Positions 23,539-33,388 of a stretch of 64,000 bases of DNA are shown one piece after another. Origin of the DNA: Leptobrachium leishanense (lineage: Eukaryota > Chordata > Amphibia > Anura > Megophryidae); the NCBI GenBank assembly GCA_009667805.1, contig CM019065.1:15264952-15328951 (forward strand). The letters run 5' to 3'. Within the stretch, counting starts at the first letter, position 1; every line of letters begins with the position of its first letter. The position numbers and the translations under genes were made by a program. The notes under the pieces are model-generated. The model was not told where the DNA came from. It worked only from the letters and a program-made list of their open reading frames with translations, and searched no databases.

Positions 23539-23732
23539 TAGGCGTGTCTCCTGCGGATTCAGAGGAGTGGAATAGAAATTTCAGCCTTGAGACTGAGTTG
23601 GGAAAAGCCATTGGATATAATCATGATTAAGTTCTAATAGTTCGTAATCATCTTGCCATTTGGCAATATTATTTCAATGAACTCGCCTTTGGGTTCAAAT
23701 CTTCTCCAATTCATGTAGAATTCGTAGTTTGG
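23107..23732 (-). other. OGFR-like (OGFr_N type) domain captured in ERV pol
   Basis: About 208 residues between RNase H and integrase match the conserved region of opioid growth factor receptor proteins, nuclear-associated growth regulators in vertebrates; no retroviral function is known to me. Recognisable blocks are EFYMNWRRFEPKGEFIE at the end of the RNase H frame, NHDYIQWLFP near 23,605-23,635, and then RRAYRMMLKFFGV, NNLRITRILLSLGELG, APLVRFFLKE and FFAWRYYFP...FVWG. The first block is in frame with RNase H and the last ~144 residues are in frame with integrase, so the domain was part of Pol. Later damage is a frameshift near 23,640 and a TGA at 23,581-23,583. Homology is by recognition, not search. 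Confidence 0.88.
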
Positions 23733-24284
23733 CATGGGAGGTTGATGCTCTTGCTTGCAGAGTAGGACTTTGGCTTGATCAATTGTTAGCAATGGTTTTG
23801 CAGCTGCTTTTGCGGCCTGGTCGGCGCGCCTGTTGCCTTTTGGGATTTCATCATGACCTTTCTGGTGGCCACGACAGTGCATGATACTGACAGCGCTTGG
23901 TTTCCATACAGCTTCTAGGAGGGCCGCGATTTCAGCTGCATACTTGATTTGTTGTCCTGAGGAAGTAAGTAGGCCTCTTTCTTTGTAGAGTGCACCATGT
24001 GCATGGACTGTCATGAAGGCGTACTTGGAATCAGTGTAGATATTCACTCTTTTGCCTTCAGAGATTTTTAGAGCTCTGGTTAGAGCTGTTATTTCAGCCA
24101 GTTGTGCAGATGTATGGCCTGGTAGTGGATTTGCTTCGATAATTTCTTCTGCTGAGACTACTGCATAGCCAGAGACTTTCTTCCCATCATCCATGTAACT
24201 GCTACCATCGGTGAATAGCTGTAGACCATATTTGTCTAGGGGTACGTCTTTTAAATCTGGCCTGCTACTAAACACTTCTTCCAT
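23634..24284 (-). pseudogene. pol: ERV pol RNase H domain
   Basis: RNase H degrades the RNA strand of RNA-DNA hybrids during reverse transcription. The acidic residues are kept: D26 in LFTDGSS, E64 in QLAEITAL, D85 in YTDSKYAF and D155 in NRRADQAAK, plus HCRGHQKGH. The frame is the same as that of the protease-RT piece upstream but separated from it by a TGA near 24,318. The last ~32 residues (from about 23,732) are no longer RNase H but the beginning of the OGFR-like domain. Confidence 0.9.
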
Positions 24285-24317
24285 GACTTGGAGGCATTCA
24301 TGATCTGGATTCTCTTC

Positions 24318-26144
24318 TCAGTCAGGCAGTAAAGTAGCAGGGTTCAAGGTAGCGATGAGGTCCAAATGAACCCGTGGATTCTCACACATCATGGCTTGGT
24401 ACTTTGTCATCCGGCTGTTGCTAAACCAGTAGCTTCCTTTCACATCCAGCAGGGCCTTGACAGCATGGGGCACCTTGACATGAAGGACTTGTCCAAGGGT
24501 CAGCTTTTCTTCTTCTGCTATCAGCATTATGGTGGCTGCCACGGCTTTCAGACACGGGGGTAGGCCGCAGGCCACTGGATCGAGTTGCTTGGAGAGATAG
24601 GCCACAGGCCTTAGCCATGAGCCAAAACTTTGGATCAGCACTCCCGTTGCTGTTTGATTGTGTTCATGCACGTACAGCTGGAAGGGCTTGCTGTGATCTG
24701 GCAGTCCCAGTGCAGGAGCTTCCATTAACAGTGTCTTTAATTTTAGGAAAGCTGCTGTTTGTTCTTCTTCCCAGTGGAAGGGGTCCTGTTCTCCCCCCTT
24801 TGTGGCTTGATGAAGGGGTTTGGCAATATCTGCAAAGTTGGAGATCCACAGGTGGCAGAAGCCTGCAGCTCCCAGAAACTCACGAACTTGTCTTCTGGTC
24901 TTTGGTTGGAGTATTCGGCATACTGCTTCTTTTCTTTCTGCCCCCAATGCACGCTTGGTACCTGTTAATTGAAAACCTAAGTACTTTACACTTTGTTTGC
25001 ATATTTGTGCTTTCTTTCTTGACACTCTGTATCCTGCTTGGCATAGTAGATGTAGCAGGGCTTTTGTGGCAGATAAACAGTCTTTTTCTGTGGGAGAAGC
25101 CAGTAATAAATCATCCACATATTGTAATAAGACAACTTTGTCTGGCTGAGCGTTGAAGGACAGGAGGTCCTGGCTGAGCGCGCATCCGAAGATAGTGGGC
25201 GAGTTTTTGAAACCTTGAGGGAGGCGTGTCCAGGTCATTTGACGCGCTCCCGTGGTAGATTCCTCCCACTGAAATGCAAAAAGGGGCTGGCTTGCTGGAG
25301 CCAGGCGGATGCAAAAGAAAGCGTCTTTTAAATCAAGCACCGTGTAATATTTTGTATCTCTGGGAATTAACGCCAGCAAATTGTACGGATTAGGAACCAC
25401 AGGGTGTAGGGTTACTGTGGCTTCATTGACAGCTCGTAAATCTTGGACTGGGCGGTACTCTTGTGTGCCCTCTTTCAGTACTGGCAACAGGGGTGTGTTC
25501 CATGGTGACATGCAGAATTTCAATATGCCGTGGTTTTTAAGTCTCTGTAAATGTGTCTGGATATTCTGCTTGGCTTTTTGTGGGATGTGATATTGTCTTA
25601 GAGCCACAGGCGTTGCACCAGGTTTTAAATCGACGTACACTGGGGGAATATTTACAGCTAGTCCGGGCGGATTTTCCTCCGCCCACACCCCAGGAATTTC
25701 AAGGAGTAGTGTGTGCGGGTCCGGGCTTGCCGGCGGCGTTGGTGCTGTGCGCCATTCTTCTTCCCTTGGCATAATTACTGCAATTTTCACAGACTGGGGG
25801 TGCTGGCTGGCTGGGTTGTACTGCCGAGCAGAGCTGCCACTCTCAGGCAGGTCTAATTGAGCGTGTCCACCGGGAAGGAATGTAATTTGGGCTTGCAATT
25901 TGCAAAGGATATCCCGCCCCAGGAGCTGGATGGGACATTCGGGCATATACAAAAATTCATGTTCAACATTATGCCCACCCACACTACATTTTTGAGAAGC
26001 AAGGAAGGGGTACTTAGCAGACACCCCCATTGCTCCCATGATATCGACCTCATTTCCCACTGGGGGAGCAATTTGCTGTGTTTCGACCGAATATTCGGCA
26101 CCGGTGTCAACCATAAAAATTTCATCTTTATTTCCCACTCTCAT
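24318..26144 (-). pseudogene. pol: ERV protease and reverse transcriptase
   Basis: A 608-codon frame. Protease comes first, with its catalytic VDTGAEYS at residues 12-19 and LLGRDIL at 74-80. RT follows with LDLKDAFF (D271), LPQGFKNSP and QYVDDLLL (YVDD at 342-345), then the connection segment. It is in frame with gag upstream, separated by one TGA at about 26,193-26,195, and with RNase H downstream, separated by another TGA. The PR and RT motifs themselves look intact, in contrast to gag and integrase. The order and motifs fit gammaretrovirus-like Pol. Confidence 0.92.
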
Positions 26145-26192
26145 AGTGACCGTGGGCTCGTGATTACCAAGCGGGATGGGCCCAGGTCCTTG

Positions 26193-27992
26193 TCAATATG
26201 TACCTTGCCCTTCAAATGACGTTCCCGCCAAACCCACGAACCCTGCACCGGAACCTTTGCTCCTCTCATATCGGCCGTTCGTTACCTGACCATTGGAGGC
26301 TTGTCCTCCCGACTCCCCAGCCTCCCCTTGTTCCCCAAATTTAGCCAAAAATGCAGGACAATCATTTTTCCAGTGACCTTGACCCCGGCACCAGGTGCAC
26401 TGGTTGGGTCCCAGGGGTTCCCTAGGGGCTCCCCTATCCCTTCCTCGAGCCCCCCTACCCCTTGCTCTCCCTCTGTCCTGGCCACCTCGTCCTCCACCAT
26501 TTCCCATATAACCGACCACACCTGTGTGTCCTCTTTGTCTCTTTATCTCTTCTAGATCCCAGTTATGAAACACTTTATTAGCGATTTCAACTAATTCGCT
26601 AATCCCTTTACCCAAAAACCCATCTAATCTCTGTATTTTATTCCATATGTCTCTCTGTGACTGACCCACAAACGAAGAATTAATTAACCTCTGGTTCTCC
26701 GCTGCCTCTGGGTCAATAGGACTATACATCCTGTACGCATCCAGCAACCTTTCCAAAAACGCGCTTGGGGATTCTTTAGGCTCCTGTACAACATCTGCTA
26801 TCTTCTCCATGTTTGTGGGATTTTTCCCTCCCGCTTTAACACCCATTATCACCGCTGTCCGGTACGTCTGTAAGTGAGCAATACCTGCAGCAGTATTGTA
26901 TGGCCATTTGGGATCTGTTTTGGGGTAATGCTCCTCTGCCCACGCTTCTGGCTAGGGCTTAGCATCTACTACGGCTTGGGTAAGTAGAATCTTCCACGCG
27001 CTACTATTTATCCGGGCTCTTTCCTCAGTAGTAAACATTGTCAACATTAGTTACTGGCAATCTGCCCATGTGGGGTTATGTGTAAGCATGACTGACTCTA
27101 TCATACTAGCCACTGCTGCGGGATTAGTGGAATACAGTGGTGTGTGTGTTTTTCAATTAAAGAGATCCGTTGTCGTAAATGGGACATATGTGTATTGTAC
27201 TGGACCAGGTGCTCCATTTTCCAGTAAAGGGCCTGGCACTTCCCGTAGGGGCATTTGCATCTTACTGTTATGGGGATTGTGCTGATATGGTTCCCGGGGT
27301 TTATATATATTATTCGCTGTGCGAGTGGTGGCCCCTGGTTTCTCATCTTCACTCTCATTATCGCTATCCTCCTGGGATACTAATTTATATACGCTCCCAT
27401 CGGGCATCTCAATTTTTCCTGGTGGGACCTCTCTGTCCCCTCCACCCGCTGCCCCCTGGTCTTCTTCCGCAATACGCGTGGTGGAGCGAAGGGAGTAGCA
27501 GCTGCCTGCTCCCCCCCTCTCCGCCCGCGCAACCGCGGCACTCAAAGCTTCTCTAGCTGCCCCATAACACGATGGATAGGGCGGGGGCAAAGAATAAATC
27601 TCTTCCGGTTGTTCTATCAACACCGGTCTCCCTTTTTCTTCATTATTTGGGGGTACCTGTTTCTTATTTTGTCCTGCCATCATTATAAAATGACTTTTAT
27701 CTTTTACACAGTATCTCCATATATCTATATACGGGTACTGCTCAGGATGTCCGCATTTCCCGGTGACTTGGGAATGCACTCTCTGTATTAGCGCCGGGTC
27801 CATTGACCCCTGCTCTGGCCACTCTGGAACTAACAGTGGCCACACAATTGTACACATTAATGTTAGTTTCTCCTTAGTTAACTCTATGCCATAATCATGC
27901 GTTGCATATAGCGCTTCAAAAATCCGCACCGTATACTCTAAGGACGTCTCACCCTTCTTTACCTTACTGGGTTTGGACGGCCCGTTACCTAT
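26193..27992 (-). pseudogene. gag: ERV gag
   Basis: Gag builds the particle. The matrix-like part (from ~27,990) has a PPPY late-domain motif in SLPPPYPS; the capsid part is around 27,150-26,500; the nucleocapsid has one zinc knuckle, CTWCRGQGHWKNDC (CX2CX4HX4C), then a Gly/Arg-rich region. The whole gene is one frame with three premature stops (27,153-27,155; 27,051-27,053; 26,952-26,954). At the expected start the codon is ATA, followed by GGT AAC (27,984-27,992), so the usual Met-Gly start is not present. A single TGA separates it from pol in the same frame. Confidence 0.88.
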
Positions 27993-29064
27993 TGTTACCC
28001 TTAAAAAAACAGTAACCTTTTCACAATACAGATATTACTTTTTAGCAAGAACACTTAGAATTTACTGTCTGGTACTTCAGTCAACAATTCATATGTGTCT
28101 GACCCGCTTCCTCCGTCAGTAGCCGGACTGCAGTCGCCTGAGCCGGAAACGTACCTTGGGAGTCCACTCTCAATTTTGCTTTCTCGCAATGCGAGTAGGC
28201 GCTCGATCACTCACAGCACTCAAATCACTCACAGCACGTACTGTACCAGATACTTTCAGCACAAAACAAAACATAAACAATTCTACTCTCTCTACTAGCC
28301 GAGGGCACACCGTCCCTCCTTTTGGCTCCCTATACCCCATCTATTGAATCCTACTCTTGTCTGTTTGTGACTATGTGCACCCCGTTCTATAACTATACTC
28401 CCGTCTGCAATTCCAATTTGCCTATGGATAATCTACCCACCTGGCACCTCTATCTCTGCAGCTACCACTGACCTCAATTGGCCCCCTTCACTACACGACG
28501 TACACACTAGCACTAACTCAGGGCTCTCAGCCCAGTCACAGATATCTCTCCTCCTTTTCTGGTCCACGTGCAGAAGCTCTGTTTACAAACACTGACTATG
28601 ACTATGCAAATCCACGTGGCTACTCTCTCCCTCTCTTACAGAACTACCCTTTGGTTGGCATCCGATCCCCCGGGTCCAGACACGCGCTAGCCACTCTGGC
28701 TCCTTTGCTTGTCCGTGCTATATGCGGCGGGTTCGGTATGCCAATGAGACCGTGGCCGCGGGTCTCCTTATCCGACTTCTGTCGGACGTTTCCCTTTATA
28801 CCAGTATCTCTGATACACATACAAACATAGAAGACACTTTACCTATCGCCGCGCTGCTCGCTGTTTCCTCAGACTCAGTGGTGTCCCAGCTTCCTGGGCC
28901 GGGGGTCCGTTTGGGACAAGACGAGGTCCACTGAACAGGAAATCCTGCTTGGTGCCTGCAGATGTCAGCTCACCTTCAATGGACGCCCAACCTATGGGAT
29001 CACTAGCACCTGCAGTCAACCGCTACAGTGTTCAGCAGCCGTTGTTGTGCCGGAAAGGGCCCGT
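27993..29064 (-). other. ERV 5' leader between primer site and gag
   Basis: About 1.07 kb with no long frame of recognisable family on the minus strand. By position it should hold the splice donor and packaging region; I cannot identify either from sequence alone. Confidence 0.6.
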
Positions 29065-29085
29065 ATCCCAGCTCACGAGCCCCCA
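29065..29085 (-). promoter_or_regulatory. ERV primer-binding site, tRNA-Pro type
   Basis: Just inside the 5' LTR the minus strand reads TGGGGGCTCGT (29,075-29,085), the first 11 bases of a proline-tRNA primer site, followed by GAGCTGGGAT, which matches the rest only with a short insertion. This places the element with proline-primed gammaretrovirus-like ERVs. Confidence 0.75.
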
Positions 29086-29090
29086 AGAAA

Positions 29091-29754
29091 TGTAACCGGA
29101 ATCTGCTAGGTTCACTCAAGACGGAGCCGGACCGGACACAAACAAGGATTGTCTGAACACGAGTCTCTTCAGGAAAGGCAAACGTTATTAGTGTCGTCAC
29201 ACAATGCTCACACAGGATTAAATCGCAAAGAGTGAGCCTCGATCTCACCCCGGTGAGGGGTTTTATACCCCGAATACATAATTAGGTACATCCCAATTAG
29301 CCCACCTCCCGGTGACACTTATCCCACCCCACGTGGGTTAATACCTCCCATTGTTAATACAAAGGCATTCCATACATTGACCGTAAATTGGCAAACTTCA
29401 TGTTAGTCTGACAGTTTGTGATTTGCTGCCGCACTCAATCCGGGCCATGCCCACCTCCCTTGTGGCTGTGCTTGTTTATTCCAGATAAGACATGGTCTGG
29501 TTTCTACGCTCTCTTTGACTCTCTGCAGGCCTTTGTGACCTTCATGTATCCATTCGTCATCCTGTCTCTCTGTGCCAAGAGCAGCCCGGATCTTCCCTTA
29601 TTTTAATTGCTTCTCTGTTAATACAACACATTCCTAAAATTCTATCTAAACTTCATTCTAAATCTACCTAGTTATTTTTAAGTGAACCAATATTCTGAAC
29701 AAGATGGCCGCCTGGCTCATAATGGCAACCATCTTCCAGCCTGATTCCACTTCA
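29091..29754 (-). repeat. ERV 5' LTR with TATA box
   Basis: 664 bp, same length as the 3' LTR. Minus-strand GGGTATAAAACC near 29,257-29,269 is a likely TATA box. The outer end abuts minisatellite sequence. Confidence 0.92.
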
Positions 29755-29941
29755 TTTTCTCACTGCCACCAAGAATTTTGGGGGGGTCAGTAATTTCTAC
29801 AAAATATTTGGGAATTGTTCTAATCCATGTGTTCTCACTGCCACCAAGAATTTTGGGGGGTCAGCAATTTCTACAAAATATTTGGGAATTGTTCTAATTC
29901 GTGTGTTCTCACTGCCACCAAGAATTTTGGGGGGGGTCAGT
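29755..29941 (+). repeat. hAT leader minisatellite (block 2)
   Basis: About three units continuing the block at 19,020-19,390; the last five bases, TCAGT, are the target duplication of the next LTR element. Confidence 0.85.
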
Positions 29942-30950
29942 TGTCACGGAATGGCCCAGCACCCTCAGCCAGGGGCGGTGCACTGTGACAGTGGTGGCCA
30001 TGGACACTTAGGTGCGGTGGCACGCACCCGGTTTCATAAGTACGTTTATTTAGATGTGATTGTGTGGTGTAATAAAGTGTCCCCGTTGGTTTATTGCGAA
30101 ATGTATTTTCCCTTTGTCTGCCTTGCCCGCCGCCATTTTCTGATCGCCTCGTGGTTCAGATCAGAATATTCGGATCTTAAAATGGCCGAATCGGCAACTC
30201 CCCGATTCGTAATGGCCAATGCGAATCGGGGCCCGGGTGCCTCCTGCCAGCGGGGGCCAATGGGACTTGTGTGGGCGGGCAGGGATTCCCATTGTATTCA
30301 TAAGTGTGTAAAGTGATAAATGTATGTGATGTGAAAAATAAACTCAGATTTTCCAGTGCATCCAGCCTCGCCTGATGTCCTTTACTCTCCGCCGCATATA
30401 CTGTCTGAGCATCCCGCGCGGTCTCAGGGTGCGGTGTCCAGAATTAAGATCAGAACGGACTTAAGATCAGAACGGACTTAAGATCAGAACGGACTTAAGA
30501 TCAGAACGGACTTAAGATCCGAACCGAAGGCACGGCCGCGTACCGCGCTTCGGTATACCAAGTGAGCGGTGATCAGATCCGAAGATTCAGCCGCTCCCGT
30601 AAGATCCGAAGATTCATCCGTTTAAAGATCCGAATATTCCTCCGCAATCAGATCCGAATATTCCTCCGCGGCAGATCCGATCCCCAGATTCGCACGGCCG
30701 CCCGCAGACGCACTCCACACCCACAAGGTCAGTGAACCAGCTGCTCGGGACGCTGAGTGCCATATGGCTCAGTGGTCGGGCTGGTTCTAGGCAGGGGTCC
30801 CCTCCACCGCCCGCTAACCCCTTCCCGGGGTCACGCCAGGCCGCACGAGACGCCGAGTGCGCGTCACTCGGTAGTCGGGCCAGCGGTAAGCGAAGGGGTC
30901 ACGCAGATAGAGCACACCCGCAGGCGGAACAACATCTCCATTCCGTCATA
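29942..30950 (+). repeat. element A 5' LTR
   Basis: TGTCACGGAATGG...CCGTCATA. AATAAA at 30,337-30,342 is the likely poly(A) signal. Downstream are about four copies of a 17-bp repeat (ACTTAAGATCAGAACGG) at 30,441-30,515 and several GATCCGAA words. Confidence 0.88.
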
Positions 30951-30951
30951 C

Positions 30952-30969
30952 TGGTGGCAGCGGTGGGAT
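30952..30969 (+). promoter_or_regulatory. primer-binding site, tRNA-Leu type
   Basis: TGGTGGCAGCGGTGGGAT, one base after the LTR, is complementary over 18 nt to the 3' end (with CCA) of vertebrate tRNA-Leu of the AAG/TAG type as I remember it. The same 18 bases occur at 47,013 and 56,630. Confidence 0.8.
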
Positions 30970-31001
30970 CGCTCTCTGCAGGCCCCTAGGAGACCTACGC
31001 C

Positions 31002-32528
31002 ATGGTGGTGTACACCCACTACGACAGGGACACCCTGCGTGGGATGTTGGAGAACCGGGGAGGAACGCCGGGTAACAAGAAGAGGAAGACTCTGATCAAG
31101 GAACTGACCAGGATGGATCAGGACAGGGTGGCGACGCCCGTCCCCAGCCCTGTCCACGCAGAGGTGGAGGAAGATGCTGGCCTCAGAGAGTTGCGGCGTC
31201 GGATCGCCCTGCTCGGAGATGCCTCATCGTCGGTGGACAGATACGAAGTGATTCGGGAGTTTTACCGGGAAGTTGAGCAGGAGAAGGAACGCCAGCACGA
31301 GCTGCGGTTGGCAGAGCTCCGCGGAGCAGAGACTGAATATGTTGACCCCGAACCCTACCCTGTGGAACCCTGGGTCGAGGCTCACAGCTCGACTGGAGCT
31401 TCACCCTGGGAATCTGCAAACCCCAGTGACTACGCTTGCGGGACTCTCAGCTCGCCTGGAGCCTGTACTGAGGACGTCACTTATCCCCGCGACCCTCGGA
31501 TGGAGACTCACAGCTCGCCTGGAGCTGCATCTGAGGACGCCACATTCCCCATTGAGGAGCAGTGCTCCTGCGCGGGCACCTTCGTCGACATGAAGGTCGT
31601 GTTGGCAGGAAGGCTGCAGGAGGGCCTGGAGCGGGATCAGAGGTCCACAGAGGAACTGTGGTACGAGGCCCTGGACCATGAGCGGGACTGCCATGGTGTG
31701 TACATTCCTTCCGACGCTGTTGTCCATCGGGTGCAGTACGATGTGCGAGCAGCGTTCCTGCAAGGTCGGGCCCCAGAGGAGTGGGAGGCCGAGCTCCGGA
31801 GTCTGGTGCAACAGGAGATCGCACTGGACGCCGCGTACCGCGCTCTCCGGTGGCTAACCGCCTCTCCGACAGTGCGCCCTATTGAAGGCAGTTCCACTGC
31901 AGGGCCTCGCTACGGAGGCACGGGGCTGCTCTACGCGAGCATGGCCGCCGACCCCGAGTTTGGAGAGGAGACCGAAGAGCGGATGGAAGACATTCTGGAG
32001 CGACGGGAACTGGAGATCCCGTCAGACAGCAGGGACTCGGTGTTTGAGGAGCTGGAGTCCCTAGCCGAGCGAGAGTGGGAGCTCGAGGTGGCTTATCGAA
32101 GACTGTTGGACGGCGTTCCGCAGTCGAGTCTGAGCTCCCCGTGGTGGGACGGGTCGGCGGAGGAGGTCGACAGTCCCCAGGTTTGGGACCTATGGGAGGC
32201 TGAGGCGGACCCATGGGTGCCCGTGGGGGTTCCGGCAGAGGAAGTTACCCCCTGCACCCCGCAAGAGGACAGGGTGGCTGAGGCCACGGGTCCAGTGGGG
32301 GAGGAGACGGATGGTCTCCCCGGGATGGGTTGTGCGCAACCATTGATTGCCCCGGGGGGTGAAGTGACCATCCTTCCCCAAGGAGATCTTCAACCAGCGG
32401 AAGAGCTGGCTACGGGGCAGAGTGTCGCTGGCCTCTGCCCACTGCTTACAGTCTGCCAGGAGGAGCAGACGGATGGTTCCCCGGGATGGGTTGTGCGCAA
32501 CCGTTGTTTGCCCCGGGGGGTGAAGTGA
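31002..32528 (+). CDS. element A protein: Gag N-terminus fused to acidic repeat region
   Basis: 508 codons starting GCCATGG-like at 31,002, shortly after the primer site. Residues ~8-40 (DTLRGMLENRGGTPGNKK...TLIKEL) look like a SAP-type nucleic-acid-binding helix pair and match the Gag N-termini of elements B and C. A charged coiled-coil-like stretch ending QEKERQHELRLAELR (about 88-107) is also shared. After that nothing resembles Gag: the rest is acidic, with repeated HSSTGAS/SPGA segments and, at the end, EELATGQSVAGLCP units that coincide with DNA hairpins. There is no zinc knuckle. Whether it is translated, and its role, are unknown. Confidence 0.6.
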   Translation: MVVYTHYDRDTLRGMLENRGGTPGNKKRKTLIKELTRMDQDRVATPVPSPVHAEVEEDAGLRELRRRIALLGDASSSVDRYEVIREFYREVEQEKERQHELRLAELRGAETEYVDPEPYPVEPWVEAHSSTGASPWESANPSDYACGTLSSPGACTEDVTYPRDPRMETHSSPGAASEDATFPIEEQCSCAGTFVDMKVVLAGRLQEGLERDQRSTEELWYEALDHERDCHGVYIPSDAVVHRVQYDVRAAFLQGRAPEEWEAELRSLVQQEIALDAAYRALRWLTASPTVRPIEGSSTAGPRYGGTGLLYASMAADPEFGEETEERMEDILERRELEIPSDSRDSVFEELESLAEREWELEVAYRRLLDGVPQSSLSSPWWDGSAEEVDSPQVWDLWEAEADPWVPVGVPAEEVTPCTPQEDRVAEATGPVGEETDGLPGMGCAQPLIAPGGEVTILPQGDLQPAEELATGQSVAGLCPLLTVCQEEQTDGSPGWVVRNRCLPRGVK

Positions 32529-33075
32529 CCATCCTTCCCCAAGGAGATCTTCAACCAGCGGAAGAGCTGGCCACGGGGCAGAGTGTCGCTGGCCTCTGCC
32601 CACCACCCACAGTCTGCCAGGTGGAGCAGACAGATGGTCCCCCGGGCTGGGTTGTGCGCAGCCAGTGACGGTCCCGGGGGGGGAAGAAACCATCCTCCCG
32701 CAAGGAGATTTCCACCCAGCGGAAGAGCTGACGCCAGGGCAGAGCGCCGCTGGCCTCTGCCCGTTTCTCCCAACTCGCCCCGAGGGGCAGAGTGAGGTTG
32801 ACCCCGTGCGACTGCCGTTGCAATTATGTATTCCCCTCTTCGGCTGCCAGGAAGAGCAGCCGGGTTTGACCCCATTTGTCCCCTCGGTTGCCGTTTGTGT
32901 ACCTGCCTCTTCAGCAGAAGAGCTGGCAACGGGGCAGAGCGCCGCTGGCCTCTGCCCACCCTTCGGCTGCCCGGGAGAGCAGCCGGGTGTGTCTACCCTT
33001 GTCCCTTTTGTTACAATTACCCCCTCAGCGGAAGAGCTGACTACGGGGCAGAGCGCCGCTGGCCTCTGCCCATCT
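32332..33075 (+). repeat. five hairpin-bearing repeats in element A
   Basis: GGGCAGAG and CTCTGCCC, complementary 8-mers 10 nt apart, occur at 32,415-32,440, 32,576-32,601, 32,737-32,762, 32,932-32,957 and 33,046-33,071. Loops read TGTCGCTGGC or CGCCGCTGGC. The first three lie in ~161-bp tandem units that also hold a GTGACCATCCTTCCCCAAGG-type segment. Element C has five more. Confidence 0.9.
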
Positions 33076-33388
33076 CCTCAACTCTTTGGCCTGGAGGCCC
33101 CGCACAGCCACTGGGCTTTTCATCGACTACCCGGGGTGGGTGCGTTTAGCGCCCGTTTTCCCGGAGGGGACACAGGAGGTACTCCTCCCCGGACTTATGT
33201 CCTTTCGCCCAGCCGGGGTAACCCTAAGGACGCGGGGCCCCGACCAAGCTGGCACGGCCGCAAAGCCAAATGGAGAAGCCTGGGGGCCAGGCCTCCCCAG
33301 ACCGACTATGGGCCTGGGAGCACCGACTTCCCCGGTATGACCCGGTGGGGTCAGACCAGGTGCGTCGAACTGTGGGAAGGGGGAGGAG
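32665..33388 (+). pseudogene. element A, continuation frame after the stop
   Basis: After the stop at 32,526 a different frame is open to the 3' LTR and beyond (to 33,435). It repeats LPQGDFHPAEELTPGQSAAGLCP-like units and ends with sequence matching the 3' end of element C (KWRSLGARPPQTDYG). It may be the original C-terminal part of the element's protein, now out of frame. No enzyme motif is visible. Confidence 0.45.
33372..33388 (+). promoter_or_regulatory. polypurine tract of element A
   Basis: GTGGGAAGGGGGAGGAG directly before the 3' LTR start TGTCACGG; matches the tracts of elements B and C. Confidence 0.85.

Larger units (their letters stand above)
19391..29754 (-). mobile_element. gammaretrovirus-like endogenous retrovirus, full length, defective
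   Basis: Two 664-bp LTRs enclose gag, pro-pol and env on the minus strand. Flanks are TATT (19,387-19,390) and TTTT (29,755-29,758), where neighbouring minisatellite units read TGTT, so a 4-bp target duplication with one altered base. By eye the LTRs differ at about 15 of 664 positions. The proline-tRNA-like primer site, one-frame gag-stop-pol and the pol/env overlap all point to the gamma/epsilon-like class. Every gene is broken. Its distinguishing feature is an OGFR-like domain in pol. Confidence 0.93.

Noticed and set aside
23107..23732. Processed pseudogene of host OGFR inserted by chance into the ERV
   Set aside because: The domain is joined in frame to RNase H on one side and to integrase on the other with no target duplication or poly(A) tail; still to be tested with sister copies.
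30952..30969. tRNA-Leu gene fragment
   Set aside because: The match is only the 18-nt complement of the tRNA 3' end right after an LTR in three elements, so it is a primer-binding site.
31002..32528. Host gene with SAP domain
   Set aside because: It lies between paired LTRs with primer site and polypurine tract, and its N-terminus matches the Gag of a neighbouring retrotransposon.
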